A stretch of DNA of 64,000 nucleotides from Paratissierella segnis (GCF_014385195.1 NZ_JACRTG010000030.1:119642-183641), one strand, 5' to 3'; counted from the stretch's first letter, positions 46,863 through 56,009 are shown. Notes: generated by a model not told the origin, from the letters alone. Translations and numbers: made by a program.

Positions 46863-48050
46863 TCAATTGCTCATTGCTTCCGCTTTTAACGCTTCAGCTT
46901 TATCTGTTTTTTCCCAAGTTAAATCCAAATCTTCTCTTCCAAAGTGACCATAAGCAGCTAAGTTTCTATAAATAGGTCTTCTTAAATCTAAATCTCTAAT
47001 AATCGCAGCCGGTCTTAAATCAAAGTGCTTATCTAGCAAGTCTTTAATTTCATTATCCGATATAATTCCTGTTCCAAAGGTATCTACATATATACTCAAT
47101 GGTCGTGCAACCCCTATTGCATATGCCAATCCCACTTCACATCTATCAGCTAGTCCTGCTGCGACAATGTTTTTAGCTACATATCTTGCAGCATAGGAAG
47201 CTGATCTGTCTACCTTTGTAGGATCTTTGCCTGAAAATGCTCCTCCGCCATGCCTTGCATAGCCACCATAGGTATCGACAATTATTTTTCTGCCTGTAAG
47301 TCCGGAATCACCCATTGGTCCTCCGACAACAAATCTACCTGTAGGATTTACATAGTACTTAGTATCTGCATCTATCATATCCTTTGGCACTATCTTCAGA
47401 ATTACATTCTCTATAATATCCTCTCTTATGGTTTCCAAACTTACATCTGGGCTATGCTGCGTAGACACTACTATATTTTCAATTCTTACAGGCTTATCAT
47501 CATGATATTCTATTGTAACTTGAGTCTTCCCATCAGGTCTTAAATAATCAAGAGTACCATCTTTTCTAACTTCAGACAGCCTCCTTGCCAATTTATGTGC
47601 CAATGAAATTGGTAACGGCATCAATTCCTTAGTCTCATTGCAAGCATATCCAAACATCATTCCTTGATCTCCTGCGCCAATCATATCCAACTCATCTTCA
47701 CCGGATGCTTTTTGTTCCAATGCTTTATCAACACCTAAAGCAATATCAGGTGATTGTTCCTTTATAGATGTAAGTACTGCACAAGTGTCAGCATCAAAAC
47801 CGTATTTAGCTCTTACATATCCGATTTCTTCAATTGTTTTACGGACTATTTTAGGTATATCTACATAGCAATTTGTGGTAATCTCACCTGCAACTAAAAC
47901 CAATCCTGTGGTTACCGCTGTTTCACAAGCAACTCTGGCATTTGGATCTTTCTCAAGTATAGCATCCAATATTGCATCTGATATCGCATCGCAGACCTTG
48001 TCCGGATGCCCTTCTGTTACAGATTCAGAAGTAAATAACCATTTTTTCAT
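46863..48050 (-). CDS. metK: S-adenosylmethionine synthetase
   Basis: Makes S-adenosylmethionine from methionine and ATP. Hallmarks are FTSESVTEGHPDKVCDAISD at the N terminus, GAGDQGMMFGYA near 115 and GGGAFSGKDPTKVDRSA near 265. The frame is open to 48098, but the ATG at 48050 follows a GGGGGAAAAG site and gives the standard MKKWLFTSES start, 395 residues. Expression is controlled by the SAM-I riboswitch upstream, a closed feedback loop. Confidence 0.97.
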   Translation of the reverse strand: MKKWLFTSESVTEGHPDKVCDAISDAILDAILEKDPNARVACETAVTTGLVLVAGEITTNCYVDIPKIVRKTIEEIGYVRAKYGFDADTCAVLTSIKEQSPDIALGVDKALEQKASGEDELDMIGAGDQGMMFGYACNETKELMPLPISLAHKLARRLSEVRKDGTLDYLRPDGKTQVTIEYHDDKPVRIENIVVSTQHSPDVSLETIREDIIENVILKIVPKDMIDADTKYYVNPTGRFVVGGPMGDSGLTGRKIIVDTYGGYARHGGGAFSGKDPTKVDRSASYAARYVAKNIVAAGLADRCEVGLAYAIGVARPLSIYVDTFGTGIISDNEIKDLLDKHFDLRPAAIIRDLDLRRPIYRNLAAYGHFGREDLDLTWEKTDKAEALKAEAMSN

Positions 48051-48125
48051 TAACTTTTCCCCCATAATATAATTATTTTTTGGCATAAAAAAAGCCAATT
48101 CAAAGAAAAGGCGTATGTTAATTTC

Positions 48126-48228
48126 ACCTCATCTCCCAGAAACAAGATTCTGTAGGATTTAGCACCTTTGTTTTTAACAGGTTGCCGGGCTTCATAGGGC
48201 CTATTCCCTCCACCGCTCTTGATAAGGC
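48126..48228 (-). promoter_or_regulatory. SAM-I (S-box) riboswitch
   Basis: On the minus strand: CTTATCAAGAGCGGTGGAGG, then GGCCCTATGAAGCCCGGCAACC, GGTGCTAAATCC and the closing GATGAG. These are the conserved S-box strands, with P1 pairing CTTATC to GATGAG. A T-rich stretch lies between it and metK (48086-48093 on the plus strand as A), compatible with a terminator platform whose stem I could not fully resolve. Confidence 0.95.
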
Positions 48229-48364
48229 ATCAAGATTTTATTTAATTCATTGAATTTATTTTAACATACGCAATCTAATCAGTCAACAAATTAGCCAATA
48301 TTTATTACAATTCCCATTTAATTTTAAATAATTAAATTTCTTAGAAAAATCTATGCCTACGCAA

Positions 48365-49123
48365 TTATTCTTTTAATTTTAAATCAAATCCTTGGCTCAC
48401 TATAGCATTTACAATATCTTGTCTTTTAATTGAGACATTGGTAAGTCTATCAACGACTTGTTGACTAAACTTATCCATAGCCTTATTATCATCTCTCAAA
48501 TCATAATATGTCTGCATCTGTTTATCATAATCATTGATTTTTTCCATATAATTATCCATTTTCTCATAATGATTCTCAAAAGCTCTAAGTTTTACATCCA
48601 TTCTGGGCTTAAGCTGAGGATCTTGATTTGGATATCCAATCCCCAATCCTATTACAGGAAAAGTGTATTGAGGTAATTCAAGTAAATCGCATAGTTTCCA
48701 TACGTCGTTTAATACACTTCCAAGATATACTGCCCCCAAATCCATGGATTCAGCAGCATTTACTATATTCTGTGCAGATAATGCAGCATCCGTAAATCCT
48801 TGGAAAAATCTATCCATATCTGATGAATTCTTTGAGTCAATTCCTTGTTCCAAGGCAATCTGATGGTTTCTATAAGTATCCACAATAAATATCAATAAAA
48901 TCGGAGCACGTGCTACATATTCTTGGTTACATATCTTCGAAATTTTCACTTTTAAATCAGAATCTGTAACTCTAATAATCGATGACTGCTGCATACCTAT
49001 AGAAGTTGCAGTTCTTCGTGCCACCTCTAGTAAGGTATTATAAATTTCATCAGGGACTTCCATATCTTTGAACTCTCTTATCGTACGATGGTTTAATTGT
49101 TTTTTTATCATATTATTAGGCAT
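48365..49123 (-). CDS. Nitroreductase-family NAD(P)H oxidoreductase (NfsA/NfrA-like)
   Basis: A 252-residue flavoprotein. HRTIREFKDMEVP near the N terminus, FQGFTDAALSAQNIVNAAESMDLGAVYLGSV-type region near 108-140 and PVIGLGIGYPNQDPQLKPR near 165 fit the NfsA/FRP branch that uses FMN and reduces nitro compounds, quinones or flavins. It is monocistronic and transcribed away from the tRNA. Physiological substrate is unknown. Confidence 0.9.
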   Translation of the reverse strand: MPNNMIKKQLNHRTIREFKDMEVPDEIYNTLLEVARRTATSIGMQQSSIIRVTDSDLKVKISKICNQEYVARAPILLIFIVDTYRNHQIALEQGIDSKNSSDMDRFFQGFTDAALSAQNIVNAAESMDLGAVYLGSVLNDVWKLCDLLELPQYTFPVIGLGIGYPNQDPQLKPRMDVKLRAFENHYEKMDNYMEKINDYDKQMQTYYDLRDDNKAMDKFSQQVVDRLTNVSIKRQDIVNAIVSQGFDLKLKE

Positions 49124-49235
49124 TTTACCCCTCCTTATATTCTTCTTATGACTATACCCAAATTTAAAAGAAAAATATCAGAGGTATCTATAATAACAAT
49201 TAAGTAAAAAACTTTCTTCAATAAGCAAAAAATGC

Positions 49236-49264
49236 TTGCAATTTGTCTAAATTTATTATATACT
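49236..49264 (+). promoter_or_regulatory. Sigma-A-type promoter of tRNA-Pro
   Basis: TTGCAA at 49236-49241 and TATACT at 49259-49264 are separated by exactly 17 bases, ending 31 bases before the tRNA 5' end. Confidence 0.75.
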
Positions 49265-49295
49265 AAAATGGTCGTTAAAAATTACAACTAAATAT

Positions 49296-49369
49296 CGGGG
49301 TGTAGCGCAGTTTGGTAGCGCACGTGGTTTGGGACCATGGGGCCGGGGGTTCAAATCCTCTCACCCCGA
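49296..49369 (+). tRNA. tRNA-Pro(TGG)
   Basis: Acceptor strands CGGGGTG and CACCCCG pair over seven bases. The D arm has GCGCAGTTTGGTAGCGC, the anticodon arm CGTGG-TTTGGGA-CCATG gives anticodon TGG, and the T arm has GGGGG-TTCAAAT-CC. The discriminator is A and CCA is not encoded. It stands alone, with a promoter upstream and terminator downstream; no integrase is nearby. Confidence 0.96.
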
Positions 49370-49386
49370 CTTTTTTAGAATAGTGT

Positions 49387-49425
49387 AAAGGCTGATAGCG
49401 TTGAAAATCAGCCTTTTTATTTTTT
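49387..49425 (+). terminator. Intrinsic terminator after tRNA-Pro
   Basis: AAGGCTGAT and ATCAGCCTT pair closely and are followed by TTTATTTTTTT, 18 bases after the tRNA. Confidence 0.85.
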
Positions 49426-49502
49426 TGAAATTGTATATTGGACATAATTTACTGTACTGGTGCCAAATGTCACACGAAATGTCACAAAATATTACTTCCA
49501 CT

Positions 49503-49546
49503 AAATAAATATAACAAAGGGAAAACTCCCTTTGTTATATTTATTT
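49503..49546 (-). terminator. 20-bp perfect hairpin ending the hydantoin operon
   Basis: Arms 49503-49522 and 49527-49546 are exact complements with a four-base loop. It lies 26 bases past the hydantoinase stop on the minus strand and can also block readthrough from the tRNA side. Confidence 0.85.
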
Positions 49547-49571
49547 ATATCAATAGGTATTATACTAAGTC

Positions 49572-50978
49572 CTATTTCCTGCCTTCATAGCAATATGCAT
49601 AAGGTTCACATGGAATGAACTTGCCCTGTCCCAATTCCCCTACAAATTTTGCATCTTCAAGAACTACTTTTCCTCTTAATAATACAACTTCCGGTCTACC
49701 AATTTGCTCTCTGCCTTCGTAAATATTGTAATCTATTCCGTTTGGATTGTCTTCCAATCTTACAACACCTCTGTATTCCGGATCAAAGACTACTATATCT
49801 GCATCGGAGCCTACAGCTATTACGCCCTTCTTAGGATACATTCCATTGATTTTAGCTGGGAATGTAGAACATACTTCTACGAATTTTTGTCTTGTTATAC
49901 GATTTTTAGCGACTCCGTTTGTCCAGATCATATTTATTCTATCAGCAGCACCCGGTGCGCCATTTGGTATATCTACAAAATTGTTTCTGCCTACTTGTTT
50001 CATTTCATGCAAATCAATTCCGCAATGGTCTGAAACAATAGCACTTAAAGTATTATCATTAAGAGCATCCCACATAGCATCTACATCATCTTGATCTCTC
50101 AAAGCAGGCGAACATACATATTTAGCTGCTTCGTTGAAATCAGGATCAGATAGAACATCCTTTGTTGTTGTTAGATATTGTGTACAAGTTTCTCCATATG
50201 CACGGACCTTTTTTGCTTTAGCTTCAGCTATAGCATCTGTTGCGCCTTTAGTAGTTACATGCACTATAAATATTGGAGCATCTAATTCTTCAGCATAATA
50301 TAATGCTCTTCTTGTAGCTTCAGTTTCAACTATTGGAGGTCTTGAAACGGCATGATATTTAGGAGATGTATGCCCTGCTTTTACACAATCTTTTTGAAGC
50401 ATATCTATTATCTCACCATTTTCAGCATGAACGAATGTTGTAAGACCTACCTTTTTGCTTTCAGATAAAACTTTATATAGAGTTCCATCATCAACATGTA
50501 ATGGAGAACCAATATACGCCATAAATGCTTTTATGCTGTTTATTCCATGTTTTGGAAGTTCCTTTATTTCATCAAACATCTTATCATTTACTTCTGTAAT
50601 TAGTGAATGCAATCCAAAATCTACACATGTTTTGCCCTTAGCTCTCTTTTCAATTCTATATTTTGCTGATTCAATCAATCCGCATCCTGGATCCTGCGGT
50701 GCGTAATCTATAATGGTAGTTGTACCACCAACAATTAATGCTTTTGTAGTTTCATATCCGGCAGTGTCTTTATCACCAGTATTAGTCAGCGCCTCAAAAT
50801 GTGTGTGTTGATCTATCCCACCCGGGAATACATACTTACCAGTAGCATCAATTATTTTATCAACGTCATCATTGAGGTCTTGACCTATGGCTACAATTTT
50901 TTCTCCTTCAACTAATATATCAGCTTTAATCTCACTATCAGAACTTAAAATAGTTCCATTTTTAATTAAAGTCTTCAT
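49572..50978 (-). CDS. hydA: Dihydropyrimidinase / D-hydantoinase
   Basis: A 468-residue cyclic amidohydrolase that opens hydantoin or dihydropyrimidine rings to N-carbamoyl amino acids. It has the metal motif GGIDQHTHFE near residue 55, the bridging carbamylated lysine in INSIKAFMAYIG near 150, HAENGEI near 183, HVTTKGA near 240 and the Asp in VSDHCGIDL near 317. It is the last gene of the operon, with racemase, amidohydrolase and importer genes, so it acts on an imported 5-substituted hydantoin, dihydropyrimidine or related compound. Exact substrate unknown. Confidence 0.94.
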   Translation of the reverse strand: MKTLIKNGTILSSDSEIKADILVEGEKIVAIGQDLNDDVDKIIDATGKYVFPGGIDQHTHFEALTNTGDKDTAGYETTKALIVGGTTTIIDYAPQDPGCGLIESAKYRIEKRAKGKTCVDFGLHSLITEVNDKMFDEIKELPKHGINSIKAFMAYIGSPLHVDDGTLYKVLSESKKVGLTTFVHAENGEIIDMLQKDCVKAGHTSPKYHAVSRPPIVETEATRRALYYAEELDAPIFIVHVTTKGATDAIAEAKAKKVRAYGETCTQYLTTTKDVLSDPDFNEAAKYVCSPALRDQDDVDAMWDALNDNTLSAIVSDHCGIDLHEMKQVGRNNFVDIPNGAPGAADRINMIWTNGVAKNRITRQKFVEVCSTFPAKINGMYPKKGVIAVGSDADIVVFDPEYRGVVRLEDNPNGIDYNIYEGREQIGRPEVVLLRGKVVLEDAKFVGELGQGKFIPCEPYAYCYEGRK

Positions 50979-51046
50979 GTGTTAACCCTCCTATAAATTT
51001 ATTTTATATATAATTAAAATATATAATCAAAAGATAATTAAACTTG

Positions 51047-52018
51047 CTACTTATTTCTCTTCTTCTGAATAGAGGTAATGGTTACTGCAAGAAAAATAAC
51101 TAACCCTTTTGCAATATCCTGATTATAATACTGAACATTGCACAAAGTAAGACCATTGGATAAAATTCCAATTATTAATGCGCCAACAAATGTTCCTGCT
51201 ATATTAGGTTCACCGCTTTTAAATACAGTGCCTCCTACATAAACTGTTGCCAATGCTTCCATAAGATAACTATCTCCTGCAGTAGGATGAGCAGTTCCAA
51301 GTTTTGAAGCAAGTATCAAAGATGCCAATCCTGCGCCTATTCCACTTATTATATAAGCCTTAATTATATTTTTATTTACATTAACTCCGGACATTATTGC
51401 TGCCTCTTCGTTGCCTCCAATGGCATATATATATCTTCCAAACCTGGTATAATTCAGTAGTATATATACTATAGCCACAAATGCTATCATAAAAAAGAGT
51501 GAAGTAGGTATGCGTCCAATAAATTTAGCTCCAAAGATCTTAAATCCTTCCGGTAATCCTGAAATTGGATGTCCCTTTGTATAGGACTGATTAAATCCTG
51601 AAATAAGAAATCCAAGAGACAAGGTTGCAATAAAATCCGGTATCCCTAAAATTGCAACTGAAATCCCGCTTAAACTGCCCAAAAAAGCACCCACCAATAT
51701 TGTAATTATAGCTGCAAGCCATACAGGCAATCCAAAATGTACCATCAACGCCCCTGCAACAACTCCTAGAAAACTAGTCGTATAACCTATAGTTAAATCA
51801 ATACGATTTGTAATCATGACTACAGTTAATCCTGCTCCTAAAATGCTTAATATTACTATTTGACGTAAAATAGTAAATATATTGCCCATGCTTAGAAATG
51901 TTTTTGGCCTAAGAATTGAAAAAGTTATAAATAAAATTGCTAAAAAAACTAACGTCCCATATTTACTTGCTAGTTTTGATATCTGCATATTCTTATCAGT
52001 TTTTTGCTGTTTTTCCAT
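51047..52018 (-). CDS. RbsC-type ABC transporter permease
   Basis: A 323-residue protein with about eight to ten hydrophobic segments. NIFTILRQIVILSILGAGLTVVMI, GIPDFIATLSLGFLISG and YAIGGNEEAAIMSGVNVN are typical of the RbsC/BPD_transp_2 carbohydrate-uptake (CUT2) permeases; the EEAA-like NEEAAIMSGV region is the loop that docks on the ATPase. No ATPase gene is in the operon, which is odd since CUT2 operons nearly always have an RbsA-type one. See the degenerate ATPase-like domain of the kinase at 56010-57809. Confidence 0.93.
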   Translation of the reverse strand: MEKQQKTDKNMQISKLASKYGTLVFLAILFITFSILRPKTFLSMGNIFTILRQIVILSILGAGLTVVMITNRIDLTIGYTTSFLGVVAGALMVHFGLPVWLAAIITILVGAFLGSLSGISVAILGIPDFIATLSLGFLISGFNQSYTKGHPISGLPEGFKIFGAKFIGRIPTSLFFMIAFVAIVYILLNYTRFGRYIYAIGGNEEAAIMSGVNVNKNIIKAYIISGIGAGLASLILASKLGTAHPTAGDSYLMEALATVYVGGTVFKSGEPNIAGTFVGALIIGILSNGLTLCNVQYYNQDIAKGLVIFLAVTITSIQKKRNK

Positions 52019-52099
52019 GTTTGCCTCCTATTGAATATTTCATGATTACCTCTGCATCCATGAATTCTTCCGGTTCCAAAGACCCTCCAATCATAAAAG

Positions 52100-53119
52100 T
52101 TATTTGTTTTTTAAATAATTCTCAGTCCTCTCAATCCATTCATCAACATTGTCTTTAGTAATCATTATAAACGGCATTTCATGGAACATTTTCACATCTT
52201 CTCCGTGACCTAAAGCTGCGATTGTATCAATTACATCATCAGTAGTTGCCTCTAAATCCGCAACTGATGTAGCAACTATATACTTTTCATCCTTTATCAT
52301 TCTAAGAACATCAATTTCTCCATCAGCACCAACAATTTTAATATCTTTCTTTCCTAAAGCTTCACATGCTTGTGCAGCACCGATTGCCTCTAAGTCAAAT
52401 GTACACCAAATAGACTTAACATCTGGATTTTGCTGCAATGCACTTTCAACTCCATTATAAGCTAATTCAGTTGTTCCGGGATATCCTGTAGTTACCCTGT
52501 TTACCAGCTTAATTTTTGTGTATTCTTTAAGCATTGCTTCTTGTATATTAACACGAGCTCGAATAGCCGGATGATCATTGTGACCGGTTGCGATAATTTC
52601 TCCTTCATAACCCATCTCACCAGCTAACATCATATACATTGCTGCTCCTAGAGCAAAATCATTCTTTGCAAAATATGCGGATATCCCCGGTATGTATCCT
52701 GACTCTACACTAATTACATGTACACCTTTATCTGCTGCTTCTTTAACTGCATTTGTCAGCCCATCTGTATCTCCATTTAATACAACTATTACATTACACC
52801 CTTGTTGTACTAAATTCTCTATATCAGTTGACTGCTGTACTGCTGTACCATTTGCATTAGTTGCTATACATTCATAACCGGCATCAGCCACCTTTTTCTG
52901 CATCATCTCAAAAACTTGTCTGTTGTTAATGGCATCTAAGGCATTTATGCTTACTCCAACAGTTATGTCCCCGTCTATTGCTTTAGGACTAATAACTTCA
53001 TCTGATTCTTGCGGATTATCGGCAGGGGCTACCGGTGGTTCACTTTGACATGCTGTTAATACCCCCATGGATAGTATCAATACAACAAGCATAATCAAAA
53101 TTCTTCTTTTTCTTGACAT
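52100..53119 (-). CDS. Substrate-binding lipoprotein of a CUT2-type ABC importer
   Basis: A 339-residue lipoprotein. The signal peptide ends in the lipobox LTAC (Cys near residue 24). The mature part follows the periplasmic-binding-protein type 1 fold (Peripla_BP_4): VTVGVSIN-like first strand, NLVQQGCNVIVVLNGDTDGL, GADGEIDVLRMIKDEKYI. Family members bind sugars, autoinducer-2 or nucleoside/base-like ligands. Here the neighbouring hydantoinase and amidohydrolase suggest a hydantoin- or ureide-like ligand (inference). Confidence 0.92.
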   Translation of the reverse strand: MSRKRRILIMLVVLILSMGVLTACQSEPPVAPADNPQESDEVISPKAIDGDITVGVSINALDAINNRQVFEMMQKKVADAGYECIATNANGTAVQQSTDIENLVQQGCNVIVVLNGDTDGLTNAVKEAADKGVHVISVESGYIPGISAYFAKNDFALGAAMYMMLAGEMGYEGEIIATGHNDHPAIRARVNIQEAMLKEYTKIKLVNRVTTGYPGTTELAYNGVESALQQNPDVKSIWCTFDLEAIGAAQACEALGKKDIKIVGADGEIDVLRMIKDEKYIVATSVADLEATTDDVIDTIAALGHGEDVKMFHEMPFIMITKDNVDEWIERTENYLKNK

Positions 53120-53249
53120 TCTTATTCCTCCTTATTTTTCTTATTATAAATATTTTGTTTATAACATAAGGTACAATCATGAAATGCATAAATAATTAGA
53201 TGTCATTTTATACATTATAAAAAGCCTTTTCGATAAATTAATTGAATTT

Positions 53250-53987
53250 TTACCTGTTCTGAGGACTTGGCAGATCATAACCAATATATTCTTTTTCCTC
53301 AGGGAACCCCCATGTATTTATCTTACTTGTTTTCAAATTCATATTTACCAGCGCTTCGGCAAATTTTACGGCAGGCATAACACCATCTAATACCGGTACT
53401 CCCAAACTTTGTTTCAAATCTTCTACAAAGTCAACAAAACCTGCACATCCTAAAAGTATACATTCAGCACCATCCTCTTTTACCGCAATCATACTTTGTT
53501 CTTTTAAAGCTTCTAACCCCTTTTCAATATTAGTTCCGAAGTCTAAAACACTAAGTCCTGTAGATCTAATTGATTTGCAAAAGTCCTTAGCTCCATAACC
53601 CTTTACTAAATCTTCAGTAATTTTTACCGATCTATCAAGAACAGATACAATTGAGAAATAAGGGGCTATCATTTTTGCAGTTGCCATTGCTGCTTCAGCA
53701 ATACCCACTACAGGTTTATCTGTAATTTCTCTTGCTGCTTCTAATCCTGGATCTCCGAAACAAGCAATAACAAATGCATCTGCTCCTTCTTCTTCTCCTT
53801 TTACGATTTCTTGTAAAACTCCGGGAATTGCAAGATATTCATCAACATAGCATTCGATGCTGTTTACTCCAATATCCGGACTTACTGCATATACAGCTGT
53901 ACCTTCATTCGCATATTTTTTAGCACAATTTTCAATGCTTTTAGTCATTGACCATGTTGTGTTTGGATTTATCAATTTAATTTTCAT
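53250..53987 (-). CDS. hyuE: Aspartate/glutamate-hydantoin racemase family protein
   Basis: A 245-residue racemase. KLINPNTTWSMTKSIE opens the hydantoin-racemase group, and the two catalytic cysteines lie in VIACFGDPGLEAARE near residue 75 and ILLGCAGFVDF near 187. It would interconvert D and L forms of 5-substituted hydantoins, or a similar compound, so that both enantiomers can be degraded by the flanking enzymes. It follows the amidohydrolase by 19 bases. Confidence 0.9.
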   Translation of the reverse strand: MKIKLINPNTTWSMTKSIENCAKKYANEGTAVYAVSPDIGVNSIECYVDEYLAIPGVLQEIVKGEEEGADAFVIACFGDPGLEAAREITDKPVVGIAEAAMATAKMIAPYFSIVSVLDRSVKITEDLVKGYGAKDFCKSIRSTGLSVLDFGTNIEKGLEALKEQSMIAVKEDGAECILLGCAGFVDFVEDLKQSLGVPVLDGVMPAVKFAEALVNMNLKTSKINTWGFPEEKEYIGYDLPSPQNR

Positions 53988-54006
53988 TTTTGCCGCTCCC
54001 TTACTA

Positions 54007-55179
54007 TTATTTATCTAACTTAACTATGGAATTTAGTAACAACTGACATCCAATAGCTATATCCTTTGGTAAACTTTTTTCAACGATACTATGACTTATT
54101 CCACCAATACTGGGAATAAACATCATTGCTGAAGGTGTAAATAATGCCATATTAATAGCATCATGACCTGCTCCGCTATACATTTTCCTATATGCGATAT
54201 TCATTTCTTTACAGCAATCTTCAATCGTTTTTATTATTCTTTCATCCAAAACAGTTTCCTTTTGGCTTAATATATTTTTTAAAATTAACCCTTCATTTCT
54301 AAACTCTTCATAAAACTGTTCGATTATTTCTTCATTAGCGGATATTGATTTTCCTCTAAGTTCTATAATGAACTCAACCTTGCCGGGGATAACATTCACA
54401 GCTCCGGGTAATACAGTCATTTGCCCTACAGTACAGGTAATCTCTTCATCTTTTAAATGAGCTATTTCCATAAGTCTGGTTATCATCTTACATGTTTTGA
54501 CCAGAGCATCATCTCTCAGATTCATCGGCGTACTTCCTGCATGGTTTGCCATCCCATTAACTGTTGCCCTATAACGAGTTATGCCTACGATGCCATTCAC
54601 AACTCCGATTGGAGTTGTGGTATTATCTAAAACCCCACCCTGCTCAATATGTAACTCCAAATAGCATTTATATTTTTCCGGATCTCTGCGAGCCATATTT
54701 ACTGAATTCATATCCAATCCATGCTGTTCCATCTTAGGTATGCTGGACTCTTCTATCGGTACACCTGTGAAACATTTGCTTCCAAAAGTTCCCCCCACAA
54801 CATTGCCTTCTTCTTCTGTAAATCCTATAACTTCAATTGGATGATGATTTTTATATCCATTCTCCTGAAGTACCCTGACGCATTCTATACCTGCTAACAC
54901 ACCTAAAGTTCCATCGAAAATCCCTCCTGCAGGCACCGAATCTAAATGTGACCCAATTGAAATAGCCTTGTCGCTTTTCCCCTCAAGTCTACCTATTAAA
55001 TTCCCAACTGGGTCAATATATGTTTTCAATCCAGCAGATTCCATTAAATTTCTTACTAAATCTACTCCCTTATCATATTCACTCGAATATGATAACCTGG
55101 TAACGCCTACATTCTCTTCAAATCCTATCTTTCCTAAATCTTCTACATCTTTATATAAACGTTCTATATTGATTTCCAA
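54007..55179 (-). CDS. N-carbamoyl-L-amino acid hydrolase / allantoate amidohydrolase
   Basis: A 390-residue M20-type metallohydrolase. Metal-binding motifs are SIGSHLDSVPAGGIFDGTLG near residue 75, FTEEEGNVVGGTFGSKCF near 118, HIEQGGVLD near 178 and SGAGHDAINMA near 345; VNGMANHAGSTPMNLRDDAL is the dimerisation region. It removes the carbamoyl group from N-carbamoyl amino acids or ureides. The start is TTG, seven bases after GGAGGT. It is the first structural gene behind the ANTAR-type leader. Confidence 0.93.
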   Translation of the reverse strand: MEINIERLYKDVEDLGKIGFEENVGVTRLSYSSEYDKGVDLVRNLMESAGLKTYIDPVGNLIGRLEGKSDKAISIGSHLDSVPAGGIFDGTLGVLAGIECVRVLQENGYKNHHPIEVIGFTEEEGNVVGGTFGSKCFTGVPIEESSIPKMEQHGLDMNSVNMARRDPEKYKCYLELHIEQGGVLDNTTTPIGVVNGIVGITRYRATVNGMANHAGSTPMNLRDDALVKTCKMITRLMEIAHLKDEEITCTVGQMTVLPGAVNVIPGKVEFIIELRGKSISANEEIIEQFYEEFRNEGLILKNILSQKETVLDERIIKTIEDCCKEMNIAYRKMYSGAGHDAINMALFTPSAMMFIPSIGGISHSIVEKSLPKDIAIGCQLLLNSIVKLDK

Positions 55180-55252
55180 TTACATCACCTCCGTTAAGTT
55201 TTCCCTAATCAATATACCAATATACAGCTTACTCTTCCGGCAAACAAAAAAA

Positions 55253-55290
55253 CCTCATCGGCAGGTACAAAAAAGTACTTGCTAATGAGG
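55253..55290 (-). terminator. Leader intrinsic terminator of the hydantoin operon (attenuator)
   Basis: On the minus strand CCTCAT, then GTAC-loop-GTAC, then ATGAGG form a long hairpin followed by TTTTTTT. It lies 74 bases before the first structural gene, inside its leader, so it must be read through for expression. Confidence 0.92.
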
Positions 55291-55343
55291 CACCCATAAC
55301 CTCTCAAATATTTTTACTTTACAAATCTTTTAACCTTAAAAGA
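55287..55343 (-). promoter_or_regulatory. Dual-hexaloop ANTAR target RNA
   Basis: First hairpin (55343-55326): stem TCTTTT/AAAAGA with hexaloop AAGGTT. Second hairpin (55303-55287): stem GAGG/CCTC plus a closing U-G pair and one bulged base around ATGGGT. Both loops have A at position 1 and G at position 4, the published ANTAR signature. The second hairpin uses the CCTC that is the 5' strand of the terminator at 55253-55290, so the two are mutually exclusive. Confidence 0.82.
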
Positions 55344-55359
55344 AAATGTTTTCAAATAT

Positions 55360-55388
55360 ATATTACATCATCTCAATATTATTGTCAA
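55360..55388 (-). promoter_or_regulatory. Sigma-A promoter of the hydantoin operon leader
   Basis: TTGACA (55388-55383) and TAATAT (55365-55360) with a 17-base spacer. The -35 box overlaps the stop codon of the response regulator. Transcription would start near 55352, just before the first ANTAR hairpin. Confidence 0.8.
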
Positions 55389-55999
55389 GAATCACCTTCC
55401 AAATTTGTCCCACTATTTTTTTTATTTTTTAACGATTCAATTATTTGCTTTGATATATCTACCATCTTTAAATTTTTATCCCGACTTAACTTCTGGATTT
55501 TTATCATGGCTTCTTGTTCCTTAAGTCCATACTTGTCCATTAATAACCCTTTAGCAATTTCAACGTATTTTCTAGTCTCTAACTTCTCCTTAGTCTGATT
55601 TAATTCCAATTTTAAATTTTCAAATTCGCTATATCTAGCCATGACTATATTAATTGCTGCATTTAAATCATAATCCGTTATCGGTTTAATCAGATAATAT
55701 AATGCACCATTTTCGGAAGCCTTTTTTATTAGTGAATCCTTATGATATGCTGTTAAAATTATACACGGTATATCAATATATTTATTGATTTTTTCTAATG
55801 CAACAAGTCCGTTCATAATAGGCATATTTATATCCATAATGATTAAATCCGGTAATTTCTCCAATGCTAACTCAACAGCTTCTTTACCATTTTTTGCAAT
55901 TGCAATTGCATCATGCCCCAAGGATTCTACACTGTATTTTAATCCCTGAGATACCAAATAATCATCCTCACATATTAGAACATTCAATTTTTTTGACAT
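55385..55999 (-). CDS. ANTAR-domain response regulator (transcription antiterminator)
   Basis: A 204-residue regulator. The receiver domain (1-120) has acidic pair EDD near 10, the phospho-aspartate in DLIIMDINMPIMNG near 55, and ILTAYHK near 83. The ANTAR domain (about 130-190) reads RKYVEIAKGLLMDKYGLKEQEAM. By family (EutV, AmiR) it dimerises on phosphorylation and binds dual-hexaloop RNA to block terminators. Such an RNA with terminator lies directly downstream of the gene. The kinase gene ends 10 bases upstream, so they are cognate partners. Confidence 0.94.
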   Translation of the reverse strand: MSKKLNVLICEDDYLVSQGLKYSVESLGHDAIAIAKNGKEAVELALEKLPDLIIMDINMPIMNGLVALEKINKYIDIPCIILTAYHKDSLIKKASENGALYYLIKPITDYDLNAAINIVMARYSEFENLKLELNQTKEKLETRKYVEIAKGLLMDKYGLKEQEAMIKIQKLSRDKNLKMVDISKQIIESLKNKKNSGTNLEGDS

Positions 56000-56009
56000 A
56001 TCTTCACCC

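Noticed and set aside
48061..48112. Clear terminator stem for the SAM riboswitch platform
   Set aside because: A T-rich run is present on the transcript strand, but only a short GCC/GGC pairing could be made by eye, so I did not list it as a separate feature.
49296..49369. tRNA-Pro as an attachment site for an integrated element
   Set aside because: No integrase, no repeated tRNA 3' end within the neighbouring sequence, and neighbours are ordinary genes.
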